From CAYRHN01 sp964424115 (lineage in GTDB: Bacteria; Chloroflexota; Anaerolineae; Anaerolineales; Anaerolineaceae): a stretch of DNA of 64,000 nucleotides. The stretch spans positions 309,589 to 373,588 of the forward strand of contig CAYRHN010000002.1 of assembly GCA_964424115.1 (NCBI GenBank), given 5' to 3'. A program made the position numbers and the translations under genes. Below are positions 7,857 to 16,830 of the stretch, piece after piece. The notes under the pieces are model-generated. The model saw only the letters and a list, made by a program, of their open reading frames with translations, made no database searches and had not been told where the DNA came from. How positions within the stretch are numbered: the first letter of the stretch is position 1; each line of letters opens with the position of its first letter.

Positions 7857-8976
7857 CGTTGGCATCCACACCCTGACGATAGTCAAATCGTTGTGATTAA
7901 CATCCACACGGGCATGGATTGGAAGCCGCGATCAACTGAAAGTTGGCCGGGAAGGTGGAAGAGCCCTGCGCGCGACTGATGGTAACGACCTTATCCTCCA
8001 GCGGTTGGCGCATCACCTCCAGCACGCGCGGGCCGAACTCCGGCAGTTCGTCCAGGAAGAGCACCCCGCGGTGGGCGAGGGATATCTCACCGGGGTGCGG
8101 CCAGTTGCCGCCGCCGACCAGACCGGCATGGCTGATGGTGTGGTGCGGAGCGCGGAAGGGGCGCGTGCGCACCAGAGGAATATCGGCGGGAAGTTGGTCG
8201 GCAATCGAGTAGATGCGTGTGACATCCAGGGCCTCGTCAATGCTCATCGTGGGCAGGATGGAGGGCAGCGCGCGCGCCAGGAGCGTCTTGCCTGCGCCGG
8301 GCGGGCCGATCATCAGCACGTTGTGGCCGCCAGCCGCAGCCACTTCCAATGCACGTTTGACATGCTCCTGGCCTTTGATCTCGCCAAAGTCGGTCTGTAC
8401 CACCGCTTCCACCTGGGATATCTCAATCGTCGCTTGGGCCGGGATCGGCGCGCGTCCGTCCAGGTGGGCGACCAGCGCCTCCAACGAGGCCACCGAGATG
8501 ACCTCCAGGCCGGGGATGAGCGCGGCTTCGACGGCATCCGCCTGGGGGACAAAGACACGGCTGTAGCCTTGCTCGCGCGCCAGGGCGGCCATCGGAAGCA
8601 CGCCGCGCACGTGGCGCACGCTGCCGTCCAGGGATAGCTCGCCGATCACCAGGCTGTTGGCCAGCGAAGTGAGGGGGAGTTGCTCGGAGGCTAATAATAC
8701 TCCCAGGGCAATCGGAAGGTCGTAGGCCGGGCCTTCCTTGCGCACCGAGGCGGGGGCCAGGTTGACGGTCACCCGTTTGCGCGGATACATCAGGCCAGTA
8801 TTCTTGATCGCGGCCTGGACGCGCTCGCGCGACTCCTGAACGGCGGCATCCGGCAGGCCGACGATGAACATGCCGGGCATGCCGTTGCTGGAATCGACTT
8901 CCACTTCAACGATCATGGCATCCAGGGCGATGATGGAACAGGAAAGGACACGGGAAAGCATGGGTTAAGTGTAGAG
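7857..8976. repeat. comM duplication, copy 2 (partner 5105-6224)
   Basis: Second copy of the 1.1-kb comM block, at a constant offset of 2752 bases from copy 1. Flanking sequence differs on both sides. No target-site duplication, terminal inverted repeat or transposase was found, so a homologous or microhomology-driven duplication is more likely than transposition. Confidence 0.9.
7897..8961 (-). CDS. comM: C-terminally truncated ComM/YifB-like AAA+ protein, copy 2
   Basis: This 354-residue protein differs from copy 1 at only about nine positions by eye, all within the first 190 residues (for example SNGMPGMF against SNGLPGMF, and SLANSL against SLDNSL). The later half, with Walker A GPPGAGKTLLARALP and Walker B GVLFLDELPEF, is identical at protein level despite silent base differences around 5479-5600/8231-8352. 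It ends at the same NPCPCGC-stop as copy 1 and so lacks the C-terminal third of normal ComM. It lies 31 bp downstream of the Rhs pseudogene and upstream of the small membrane protein. It is GC-rich compared with those neighbours. Confidence 0.85.
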   Translation of the reverse strand: MLSRVLSCSIIALDAMIVEVEVDSSNGMPGMFIVGLPDAAVQESRERVQAAIKNTGLMYPRKRVTVNLAPASVRKEGPAYDLPIALGVLLASEQLPLTSLANSLVIGELSLDGSVRHVRGVLPMAALAREQGYSRVFVPQADAVEAALIPGLEVISVASLEALVAHLDGRAPIPAQATIEISQVEAVVQTDFGEIKGQEHVKRALEVAAAGGHNVLMIGPPGAGKTLLARALPSILPTMSIDEALDVTRIYSIADQLPADIPLVRTRPFRAPHHTISHAGLVGGGNWPHPGEISLAHRGVLFLDELPEFGPRVLEVMRQPLEDKVVTISRAQGSSTFPANFQLIAASNPCPCGC

Positions 8977-8992
8977 GAGGGGTATTGAATTG

Positions 8993-10021
8993 TCAATCAA
9001 AAATCAGAGCCATTTGGCGCACGTTGCCGCCCCACGAGTCGCGCGAGGGGTCCGACCATTCCCCGGCGAAGTCGTAGGCGGTGGAGCCGATTCCGCCCCT
9101 GGCCAGCAGTTCGCCGTAGGGGCTGAAGCTCTGGCTCAAAGTAACCGAGCCAACCTCATCCGTCATCTGGCGCACGCTGCCCAGCGCGTCCGGTAGGAAA
9201 TACTCCATCCCGCTTGCTCCGGATTGCGCAATGCGGTCATAGCCATACAGGTAGGTATAGGTTCCATCACTCAGCACCTGGGTCAGCCCGGCGTTCAGGT
9301 CGAGGATATAGGTGGTAGTTTGTCCGTTGTGGCTTTGCTGCAAGCGGTTGCCCAGACCGTTATAGGCATATTGGTAGGAGATGTTCCCGTCCGAGAAGTC
9401 CGTCAGACGATTGGCGGGATCATAGATATAGGTATTCATCCCATCGATAAATCCACATGAATGCAGCGCTTGGATCGATGAAGAGACTAGAGAAATTGAT
9501 CTTTTATAAATCGGTTGGACCACAACCTTCCAATACCTGTTTTCGAATTTCACGGTTGTAAGCTTGTGAATAAGCTTTTGCGATTTTAGCGGATGCGATA
9601 TTTACTACAGCCTTTTCTTGAGGGGTCCACTGTCTTTCGCTTACTGTTTTGAAAACAGCGTAGAACGAGTATCCTGAAGTATTTATTGGCTCAGGGATCA
9701 TTCCGCTCGGATCCGTATATACCACCGGATTTGCATACCCATACAACCAGGCGTTATACGACATGGGCGCTTCCACGTCGCCCTCCCAAACGTCGCGCGA
9801 GATAAAACGACCAGTCTGGGGTGCGTAATACCGGGCGCGCAGGTATTGCAGCCCGGAGGGGTCCGTCCATTCCCCGGCGAAGTCGTAGGCGGTGGAGTCG
9901 ATCCCGCCCCTGGCTAGCAGTTCGCCGTAGGGAGTGAAGCTCTGGCTGAGAGTGACCCCGCCTACTTCGTCCGTCATCTGGCGCACGCTGCCGAGCGCAT
10001 CCGGCAGGAAGTATTCCATTT
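8993..10021 (-). pseudogene. mosaic Rhs remnant (core and toxin-junction fragments)
   Basis: Two pieces of an Rhs gene like the one at 10989-13013 are joined here. The upstream piece (10021-9447) matches 12172-11598. It runs from MEYFLPDALGSVRQ through the core-end motif NPVVYTDPSGM into the toxin-domain start. It then meets a nonsense codon at 9504, where GPTDL is followed by TAA but the intact gene has TCA. At about 9447 it switches to sequence matching 12409 downwards (DGMNTYIYDPANRLTDF) and runs again to GEWSDPS. It ends in an unrelated tail (RDSWGGNVRQMALIFD) with a stop at 8993. The first fragment starts 9 bp after the stop of the lipoprotein gene. This is a displaced, decayed Rhs C-terminal cassette. 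Two short ORFs here (9504-10061, 8993-9553) are parts of it. Confidence 0.85.
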
Positions 10022-10029
10022 TCGTGGAG

Positions 10030-10968
10030 TTACGGCCAGATTTCCAGAGGTGTGACAACACAATTGTCGCCAGTGTTTTTATGTTGTATATAGAATTCCT
10101 CTGGAGTCATGCCCAAAGCCTTTTCGGCAGGCAAGGTATAGGCCGGAAACTCTTCTGGTGTTGGACCAAAAAACCATTGAAGGATTTCTTCGTCGGTATT
10201 ATTTTGCTCATCGGAGAAAATTTTGACGTATGGTCCCCCTTCAAAACAAGCTTGAATTTGGTTGTCTTGCGGGTAAGCGTTTGCATTATAAATCACATAG
10301 AAATGCTCGTGCTCGTAAAACAAGACTAGGCTCATGAACCCATGTGAGAGTCCTGGCGCAGATTTGTGCGTGTCTATGTAAACTTTAGAAGGGCTTCCGT
10401 TGTATCGCAGAAGTTGATTGAGGCCAAATCGGTAGGAGGTGACACTTGGATCAATTCCGATCTGATACACAGTATTTCTTTTATCTAACATGATCCCGAT
10501 GATGATGGGATCCCAATCATCAATAGAAATCTGTATTACATAGTCTCTTGCTCCTTTTCGATATTCGATTTTATGTGGAAAGTATGAAACGAGTTCCTGA
10601 ACCTGATCCCAGGTAGTTGAGCCTGGAATAATTCCCCACCAGCAAGGCAATTCACAGCCCCCATTGGTCTGTACCAGATACAGGAAAAAATCTTTGGGAC
10701 TCAGATTACCCGGAATTGGCAGCGGTTTGGGAGTTGCTGTGATCGTAGGAGTAAGCGTAACGGTAGGAGTAGGTGTGATGCTAGGAGTGGGGGTGAATGA
10801 AGGCACTGGTGAGGGGGACGAGGTAATCGTCCAGGTGGGGGTTTTTATAAAATATAGTGTATTGGTCGGCGCGATCGTTGGGGCTTGAGGTTTCTCGCAG
10901 CCACACAGAATGAGCAGCGTTATTACGCACCAAAAGAAGAAAAGGTATCGAGGCATTTTTTTATCCAT
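10030..10968 (-). CDS. Thr/Pro-linked lipoprotein, candidate immunity protein of the Rhs toxin
   Basis: The protein has 312 residues. Residues 1-24 are a lipoprotein signal (FFFWCVITLLILCGC, lipobox Cys at about 24). A TPTPSITPTPT-type spacer covers residues 30-85, and a globular domain of about 220 residues follows, with a conserved-looking CELPCWWGI near its start. This domain suggests an extracellular protein tethered to the membrane, with two Cys that might pair. I do not recognise a named family. The gene begins 20 bp after the stop of the Rhs/metallopeptidase gene and is transcribed with it, the usual position of an immunity gene in polymorphic toxin loci. The immunity role is inferred from position alone. 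The start follows AGAGAGATAG; an ATG at M5 is an alternative. Confidence 0.7.
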   Translation of the reverse strand: MDKKMPRYLFFFWCVITLLILCGCEKPQAPTIAPTNTLYFIKTPTWTITSSPSPVPSFTPTPSITPTPTVTLTPTITATPKPLPIPGNLSPKDFFLYLVQTNGGCELPCWWGIIPGSTTWDQVQELVSYFPHKIEYRKGARDYVIQISIDDWDPIIIGIMLDKRNTVYQIGIDPSVTSYRFGLNQLLRYNGSPSKVYIDTHKSAPGLSHGFMSLVLFYEHEHFYVIYNANAYPQDNQIQACFEGGPYVKIFSDEQNNTDEEILQWFFGPTPEEFPAYTLPAEKALGMTPEEFYIQHKNTGDNCVVTPLEIWP

Positions 10969-10988
10969 TCTATCTCTCTATCCAGTGT

Positions 10989-13013
10989 TTATTCTCTTCG
11001 CCAATCCTTGACGTTAAAATGATTCTTAAACCAATTTTTGTTTATATTAATTGCATAGTAGACCCATGCGTCCATATTTGAACTCATGTAATAGCTTCTT
11101 TCGTGCCCCATTGGAGTAAGGGTATTGGGATAATGATAGGGGGTTCCTTCAGGGTACATTTCCCATCTGTTGAAGACCCAGCCCACAAACATGTCCGCAA
11201 AAATTTCCCCACGTCCATCCTTGTCATCTTGATAATTATTTGGTGTGCCATTATCGTTATAAGGCCCTTTATCTTTACTCCATGTCCATTCAAGCCATTT
11301 GCCTGCAAATCCAGCGCAGTCATTAGAATAAGATCCTGGGGAACAATAGATGGTATTTGCGCGGGACCACATATCCTCGGTATTGATTCCTCCGCGAGGA
11401 GTTATTGATAAGGGGCTGCCTTCTCTTTTCGTAAAGCCAGTAACTACAGAATTCTCAAATGCGTGGCCGATCTCATGAGTAATAAACCGAGAATCGCTTA
11501 TTTCTGCACTGGCATACACATTGATGGTATTAAGATCAGATACCTCAGCCCAATAGCCATAAACTTGAGGTTGAAATATATATTCAATTTTTCCAAGATG
11601 AATCCACATGAATGCAGCGCTTGGATCAATAAATAGACTGGAGAAATTGATTTTTGATAAGTCTGTTGGACCACAACCTTCCAATATTTGTTTTCGAACT
11701 TCGCGGTTGTATGCTTGCGAATAGGCTTTCGCGATCTTAGCGGATGCGATATTTACTACAGCCTTTTCTTGAGGGGTCCACTGTCTTTCGCTTACTGTTT
11801 TGAAAACAGCGTAGAACGAGTATCCTGAAGTATTTATTGGCTCAGGGATCATTCCGCTCGGATCCGTATATACCACCGGATTTGCATACCCATACAACCA
11901 GGCGTTATACGACATGGGCGCTTCCGCGTCGCCCTCCCAAACGTCGCGCGAGATAAAACGACCAGTCTGGGGCGCATAATACCTGGCGCGCAGATATTGC
12001 AAACCGGAGGGGTCCGACCACTCCCCGGCGAAGTCGTAGGCGGTGGAGCCGATTCCGCCCCTGGCGAGCGGTTCACCGTAGGGAGTGAAGCTTTGGCTGA
12101 GAGTAACCCCACCTACTTCGTCCGTCATCTGGCGCACGCTGCCCAGCGCATCCGGTAGGAAATACTCCATGCCGCTTGCTCCGGATTGCGCAATGCGGTC
12201 ATAGCCATACAGGTAGGTATAGGTTCCATCGCTCAACACCTGGGTCAGCCCGGCGTTCAGGTCGAGGGTGTAGGTGGTGGTTTGCCCATCTTGAATTTGC
12301 TGCAAGCGGTCGCCCAGGCCGTTGTAGGCATATTGATAGGAGATATTCCCGCCCGAGAAGTCCGTCAGGCGATTGGCGGGATCATAGGTATAGGTATTCA
12401 TGCCATCGGAGAGCAGATTGCCGTTATTATCCCAAGTATAAATACGCGGCTCCAGTTCGTCAACCGTGACCGAGCTCAGGCGGTTGGCTGAATCGTAACT
12501 GTAGAGCGTGGTGCTTGTCGTGCTGGTGGCTGCCAGGCGGTTGCCGTTGGCATCATAGCTGTAGACGAAGAAGGATTCGTCGCTGTAGGCGGCTCCGGTC
12601 AGGCGGTTGAGCGGATCGTAGGTGTATTGGATGGTCATGCTCCCGGTTGGCGGAGTACCCAGCGTGCCATATTCCGTCAGCAGACTCATCCCAAGATCAA
12701 ACAGGTCGAAACCTCCTCCAACCGGCATAGAGGAACTTTGTTCGTCGCAGGTAACAACTTCCTTGCACTCAATGTGCAGTTTTGGATTGGGGATGCAGGG
12801 GACACATACCGTAGGCGTGGGCGTGCCGGTTGGTCCGGTGGGAGTGATGGTAGGCGTGGAAGTGATGGTGGGGGTTTGCGTGATGGTGCGGGTAGGCGTG
12901 ATCGTCCGGGTAGGGGTGAAGGTGCGCGTTGAAGTGGGCGTGAAAGTGGATGTGCGGGTTGGGGTTTGCTCATGCCTTCTTATTACCGCAAACCGTTTCT
13001 TCTTTTGTTGCAT
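10989..13013 (-). CDS. Rhs protein with C-terminal HExxH metallopeptidase-like toxin domain
   Basis: The likely start is the ATG at 13013, six bases after a TATAAT; a TTG at 13028 is the longer alternative. The 674-residue protein has a basic N-terminus without a signal peptide and a Thr/Pro spacer (about residues 18-65). About eight YD repeats follow (YDPLNRLTGA, YDANGNRLAA, YDSANRLSS), ending in the Rhs core-end block LRARYYAPQTGRFISRD and NPVVYTDPSGM. The following 290 residues are unrelated to YD repeats. They contain FITHEIGHAFENS (HExxH at 513-517) and GEIFADMF (Glu about 603), a zincin signature with a plausible third ligand. In polymorphic toxins the region after DPxG is the released effector. 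Cys residues in IYCSPGSYSNDCAGF could form a disulfide. The target is unknown. The N-terminal half of a full Rhs shell is missing. Confidence 0.85.
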   Translation of the reverse strand: MQQKKKRFAVIRRHEQTPTRTSTFTPTSTRTFTPTRTITPTRTITQTPTITSTPTITPTGPTGTPTPTVCVPCIPNPKLHIECKEVVTCDEQSSSMPVGGGFDLFDLGMSLLTEYGTLGTPPTGSMTIQYTYDPLNRLTGAAYSDESFFVYSYDANGNRLAATSTTSTTLYSYDSANRLSSVTVDELEPRIYTWDNNGNLLSDGMNTYTYDPANRLTDFSGGNISYQYAYNGLGDRLQQIQDGQTTTYTLDLNAGLTQVLSDGTYTYLYGYDRIAQSGASGMEYFLPDALGSVRQMTDEVGGVTLSQSFTPYGEPLARGGIGSTAYDFAGEWSDPSGLQYLRARYYAPQTGRFISRDVWEGDAEAPMSYNAWLYGYANPVVYTDPSGMIPEPINTSGYSFYAVFKTVSERQWTPQEKAVVNIASAKIAKAYSQAYNREVRKQILEGCGPTDLSKINFSSLFIDPSAAFMWIHLGKIEYIFQPQVYGYWAEVSDLNTINVYASAEISDSRFITHEIGHAFENSVVTGFTKREGSPLSITPRGGINTEDMWSRANTIYCSPGSYSNDCAGFAGKWLEWTWSKDKGPYNDNGTPNNYQDDKDGRGEIFADMFVGWVFNRWEMYPEGTPYHYPNTLTPMGHERSYYMSSNMDAWVYYAININKNWFKNHFNVKDWRRE

Positions 13014-13025
13014 AAAATGATTATA
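13014..13025 (-). promoter_or_regulatory. -10 box six bases before the Rhs toxin start (leaderless)
   Basis: TATAAT at 13025-13020 is followed by CATTTT and ATG. Transcription would start at or beside the ATG. No convincing -35 box is visible. Confidence 0.5.
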
Positions 13026-13062
13026 CAAGAAAGCGGGAAAAGGACTGACGCACTGTTGCGGG

Positions 13063-13098
13063 AATAAAAACTCAACCCGGGGAAATCCCGGGTTGAGT
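13063..13098 (-). terminator. rho-independent terminator after the DUF3048 lipoprotein gene
   Basis: A perfect 12-bp inverted repeat (ACTCAACCCGGG at 13070-13081 and its complement at 13087-13098, loop of 5) is followed on the minus strand by TTTTTATT. It lies 12 bp after the stop at 13110 and separates that gene from the Rhs island. Confidence 0.9.
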
Positions 13099-13109
13099 GG
13101 AGAGAATTT

Positions 13110-14444
13110 CTATTGTCCGATCACCGGTGCGTGAAAGCGCACCGCCCAGATGCCGCTGCCGGGGGTCTTGAGCTTGACCAGGTCGCCCCAGTCGTAGGTA
13201 TCGACGGTCTCATAGGTGTCAAAGTAAGAGCTGAGCGGGAGGATCTCCACCCAGGTCTGGCCGGGTTTGAGCGGGAAGGGGTTGCCGTTGGCATCGTAGT
13301 AGCGGATCGGCCGGTTGGTCTTGTTGGTCAACTCGTAATTGTCGATCTGCGAGGTCCAGAAAATGGGGTAGATCTGCCCGTCGCGGACGAGCAACGCGTT
13401 GCCGTTGGTCACGCCGGTCAGGGTGATGTTGTAGATGGTCTCGGATTCGGCGTGGTGCTCGGCAAAGAGGAAGATTACATTCTCGAAGCCCAGCGGTTCC
13501 CCGGTGAGGGCATCGGTCTGTTCCACGAAGGTCTGCCCATCCGCCTGATCCTGCCAACGGCGGTAGACGCCGGCCTGCGGGTCATAGACCCACCAGACCT
13601 GGTTGCGGTAGCTCCACGGCAGCCAGACCTTGCTGGCCGGTTTTCCTCCGGCGGGAACGGCCGCATCAAAGAGGAGGCCGGCGGGGAAGCTGTTGCCAAA
13701 ACGGGCGAAGGTATCCTGGGCGATCTGATCGAGTTGATCGATGGAGAGCATATTTCCGGCCCCGTCCTCATCGGCGCCAAACACATTGATGTGTTCGGTG
13801 ATGGTGGCGCGCACGCGCGCAAAACCGGAGACCATGACCACGATGCCGTTGTTTTGCTTGCGCAGTTGTTCGTAGACCAGGCGTCCGGAGCGGATGGGTC
13901 CGATCTCATCCGAAGGGGTGGAATTCGAGGAACCCTGGCCGCCGGATGGGTTGTTCTCGGACGGCTTCAGCGGGAAATCGCCGTAGAAGAGCGCCAGGTA
14001 GCGGGTCATGCCTTCGCCGATGTAGGTCTCGTAGACGAACGGCGTATAGGATAGCCCGGACTGCGGGCGGGCGGTGATCGGGAAATTGGAGATGGAAACC
14101 ATCACCGGAGGCCATTGGAGCTGGTCCGGGTTCTGGACCGGTTCGCCGCTCAGGGGGCTGATCCCTGCCGGATAGGAGAGCGGCCCGAGAGGTTCAGGGG
14201 TGGCGGTGAAGGTGGGTTCGGGGGTGTTGGTGGGGGTGGGGGGTAATGGAGTGGAAGTATCGGTGGGTGTGTTGGATGCGGTGGGGGTGGGTGGAACGGG
14301 AGTATTCGTGCCTGTTTCTGACGCAGAGGAATTGCTCGCCGCAGACTGGTTTTGCATGGCCTGCTGGGTTTGCTTCCATTCGTCGCAGCCGGCTAATGCG
14401 AATACTACCAATAATCCAAAAGTTAACCATAAAATGCGTTTCAT
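13110..14444 (-). CDS. DUF3048 (YerB-type) lipoprotein
   Basis: The 444-residue protein starts with a lipoprotein signal (LWLTFGLLVVFALAGC, Cys about 20), followed by a Ser/Thr/Pro spacer of about 60 residues. The DUF3048 domain then shows its usual landmarks: PVMVSISNFPITARPQSGLS, VYETYIGEGMTRYLALFYGD, IGPIRSGRLVYEQL and, late, RPIRYYDANGNPFPLKPGQTW with WVEILPLS. The biochemical role of DUF3048 is not established; family members are surface lipoproteins. A good AAGGAG site precedes the start. The gene is divergent from typA and closed by a strong terminator, so it is a single-gene unit. GC content is clearly higher than in the Rhs genes downstream. Confidence 0.85.
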   Translation of the reverse strand: MKRILWLTFGLLVVFALAGCDEWKQTQQAMQNQSAASNSSASETGTNTPVPPTPTASNTPTDTSTPLPPTPTNTPEPTFTATPEPLGPLSYPAGISPLSGEPVQNPDQLQWPPVMVSISNFPITARPQSGLSYTPFVYETYIGEGMTRYLALFYGDFPLKPSENNPSGGQGSSNSTPSDEIGPIRSGRLVYEQLRKQNNGIVVMVSGFARVRATITEHINVFGADEDGAGNMLSIDQLDQIAQDTFARFGNSFPAGLLFDAAVPAGGKPASKVWLPWSYRNQVWWVYDPQAGVYRRWQDQADGQTFVEQTDALTGEPLGFENVIFLFAEHHAESETIYNITLTGVTNGNALLVRDGQIYPIFWTSQIDNYELTNKTNRPIRYYDANGNPFPLKPGQTWVEILPLSSYFDTYETVDTYDWGDLVKLKTPGSGIWAVRFHAPVIGQ

Positions 14445-14625
14445 TTAGACTCCTTGTTTACTGTAAATTCGATTGTAAAGGATTTCTGGCATTTCACAAG
14501 AGAGTTTGCATATCTGATAAGTATAGTCCGAATATTGGCAGCAGATTAGCCCCTGTTCAAAGTGACGCGGATTTGATATGATTGTAATCTTGTGTATGGT
14601 TCATTTATAAAGAAGGAAGAAGAAT

Positions 14626-16485
14626 ATGCAAACCGTTCGTAATAATATTCGCAACATCGCCATTATTGCGCATGTTGATCATGGAAAAACCACCCTGGTG
14701 GATCAGTTGCTCAGGCAAGCCCGCGTATTCCGCGAGGGACAGCAGATTCAGGAACGCGTGATGGATTCAAACGACCTGGAACGCGAACGCGGCATCACCA
14801 TCCTGGCCAAAAATACTTCCATCACCATTCCGCATCCGGATACGGGCGAGATGATCAAGATCAATATCGTCGACACTCCCGGGCATGCCGATTTTGGCGG
14901 CGAAGTGGAGCGGATCATGAACATGGTGGATGGGGTGTTGCTGCTGGTGGATGCTGCGGAAGGCCCCATGCCGCAGACTCGCTTCGTGCTGAAGAAGGCC
15001 TTGGCGATGGGACATCCGGCCATCCTGGTGATCAACAAGATGGACCGCAAGGATGCCGAGCCTGACCGCGCCCTGGACGATACCTTTGATCTCTTTATTG
15101 AATTGGGGGCGGATGAGACACAAGCGGATTTCCCGATCATTTACGCCAATGCCATCACGGGTCAGGCGGGGACCACTCGGAAATTGGAAAACGACATTTC
15201 ACCTTTGTTCCGAGCGATCATCGAAAATATCCCTGCTCCGCAGGTCGATCCGGATGCGCCGCTGCAGATCCTGGTAGCCAACCTGGGCTATGACGATTAC
15301 CGCGGCAACACTGCCATTGGGCGCATCTTCGCCGGCACGGTGAACACCAACCAGCCACTGGCGAGGATCAGCGTATCCGGGCAGATCTACCCGGAGCGCG
15401 CGCGCTATTTATATGTCTTTGAAGGCCTGGAGAAGACCGAAACCGAAAGCGCGGCTGCAGGCGAGATCGTGGCGATCGCGGGGTTGGAGAACGTGGCGAT
15501 CGGGGAAACCCTGGCGGATCCCAATAACCCGATCGCGCTGACCCCGATCGAGGTGGAAGCGCCAACCGTGCAGATGACCTTTGGGGTGAATACCTCGCCT
15601 TTTGCCGGCAAGGAAGGTAGGTGGAGTACATCCCGCAAGCTGCGCGAACGCCTGATGCAGGAATTGCGTAACAATGTTGCGTTGCGCGTAGCCGAAACAG
15701 ACACGTCCGACAAGTTCATCGTCTCTGGACGCGGCGAACTACACCTGGCGATCCTGATCGAAACCATGCGCCGCGAAGGATACGAATTCCAGGTCTCCCG
15801 GCCCGAAGTGATCTACCACGAAGACGAAAATGGCAACCTGCTGGAACCGTTCGAGGAAGTGCACATCGATGTGCCGGCTGACACGGTGGGAATAGTGGTG
15901 GAGATGCTGGGCACGCGGCGCGGGATCATGAAGGATATGTTGAACAATCCCGATACCACGGTGCATCTGACCTACACTGTGCCGACCCGCGGGTTATTGG
16001 GTTTCCGATACCATTTCCTGACCGCCACACGCGGAACAGGCGTGATGAACACGATCTTTAGCGGTTACCAGCCATTTGCCGGTCAGATCGGCGGCAAGGT
16101 CACCCGCGCGCTGGTGGTGTGGGAAACCGGTACCACCAACACATACGGACTAAAGAACGCCGAAGAGCGGGGTGTCCTGTTCGTGGGGCCGGGTGTCGAT
16201 GTTTACGAAGGCATGGTGATCGGTGAAACCAACCGCGAAGCCGATGTGCCGATCAATGTTTGCAAGAAGAAACACCTGACCAACATGCGCCAGTCGAACA
16301 AAGATATTGAAATCCGCCTTACCCCGCCGGTGGAGATGAGCCTGGATGAGGCCATCGAGCACCTATCGGACGATGAGCTTTTGGAAGTGACCCCGTTAAA
16401 TTTCCGCATCCGCAAGAAGATCCTGGACACGGAAGAACGCGGCAAGCAAAACAAGAAGGCCAAGGAAGCCAGTCTCGAAGAATAG
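14626..16485 (+). CDS. typA: translational GTPase TypA/BipA
   Basis: The 619 residues match the family's usual length of about 610. The G motifs are all present near the N-terminus: AHVDHGKTT (G1), RERGITI (G2), DTPGHADFGGE (G3) and NKMDRKDAEP (G4). EF-G-like domains II, III and V follow (SGRGELHLAILIE, PTRGLLGFRYHFLTATRG), and a basic C-terminal TypA domain ends the protein (RKKILDTEERGKQNKKA). TypA binds ribosomes and supports subunit assembly and growth under stress. The start is supported by GAAGGAAG six bases upstream. The gene stands alone, divergent from the DUF3048 gene and convergent with the PstA-like pair. Confidence 0.97.
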   Translation: MQTVRNNIRNIAIIAHVDHGKTTLVDQLLRQARVFREGQQIQERVMDSNDLERERGITILAKNTSITIPHPDTGEMIKINIVDTPGHADFGGEVERIMNMVDGVLLLVDAAEGPMPQTRFVLKKALAMGHPAILVINKMDRKDAEPDRALDDTFDLFIELGADETQADFPIIYANAITGQAGTTRKLENDISPLFRAIIENIPAPQVDPDAPLQILVANLGYDDYRGNTAIGRIFAGTVNTNQPLARISVSGQIYPERARYLYVFEGLEKTETESAAAGEIVAIAGLENVAIGETLADPNNPIALTPIEVEAPTVQMTFGVNTSPFAGKEGRWSTSRKLRERLMQELRNNVALRVAETDTSDKFIVSGRGELHLAILIETMRREGYEFQVSRPEVIYHEDENGNLLEPFEEVHIDVPADTVGIVVEMLGTRRGIMKDMLNNPDTTVHLTYTVPTRGLLGFRYHFLTATRGTGVMNTIFSGYQPFAGQIGGKVTRALVVWETGTTNTYGLKNAEERGVLFVGPGVDVYEGMVIGETNREADVPINVCKKKHLTNMRQSNKDIEIRLTPPVEMSLDEAIEHLSDDELLEVTPLNFRIRKKILDTEERGKQNKKAKEASLEE

Positions 16486-16561
16486 CCTGAATCCTAAACG
16501 GTCAGCGATAATATCCGCTGATCTACTTATTGATCACAAGAATCACGGCTACCGGTCAGAA

Positions 16562-16828
16562 TCAAATCTGCTGGTAGTCGTCGACTTTAACCACAAAGAT
16601 CGTTCCGCGTTTGGCGCCTGGTTCAGATGGAGGAAGGCAGTTGTTGCGAATCAGGTCCAGGGCGGTATCGACGCGCTCATCATCGGTTCCGATCAGCAAT
16701 GTGGTATTCCCGCGGCGCAGGAAGCCGCCGGTGGAAGCGATGTAGGTTACGCGGAATTCGGCCGACGTCAAAGCGTGAGAGACAGGGTCGTTATCTTCAT
16801 CTCGCAGAATGGCAATGATGAGTTTCAT
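16562..16828 (-). CDS. PstA/DarA-like (DUF970) cyclic-di-AMP receptor
   Basis: The 88-residue protein begins MKLIIAILRDEDNDP and contains STGGFLRRGNTTLLIG, the T-loop signature of the PII-like DarA/PstA family that binds c-di-AMP as a trimer. It ends with FVVKVDDYQQI, the usual final beta strand. The canonical family is about 109 residues, so a loop is shorter here. A GAGGAG ribosome-binding site lies inside the end of the preceding gene, and the two genes are 2 bp apart, so translation is probably coupled. Cyclic-di-AMP binding itself is inferred from the family. Confidence 0.85.
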   Translation of the reverse strand: MKLIIAILRDEDNDPVSHALTSAEFRVTYIASTGGFLRRGNTTLLIGTDDERVDTALDLIRNNCLPPSEPGAKRGTIFVVKVDDYQQI

Positions 16829-16830
16829 GG

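Noticed and set aside
5105..8976. comM duplication as an insertion sequence or composite transposon
   Set aside because: No transposase, terminal inverted repeats or target-site duplication could be found at the ends.
12686..13020. Frames and direct repeats over the Thr/Pro-coding stretch, possibly a CRISPR-like array
   Set aside because: The repeats encode TPTxT spacers in frame, have no unique spacers of constant length and no cas genes nearby.
16500..16535. Possible terminator between typA and the PstA-like gene (TCAGCG...CGCTGA)
   Set aside because: The stem is only 6 bp and no T-run follows.
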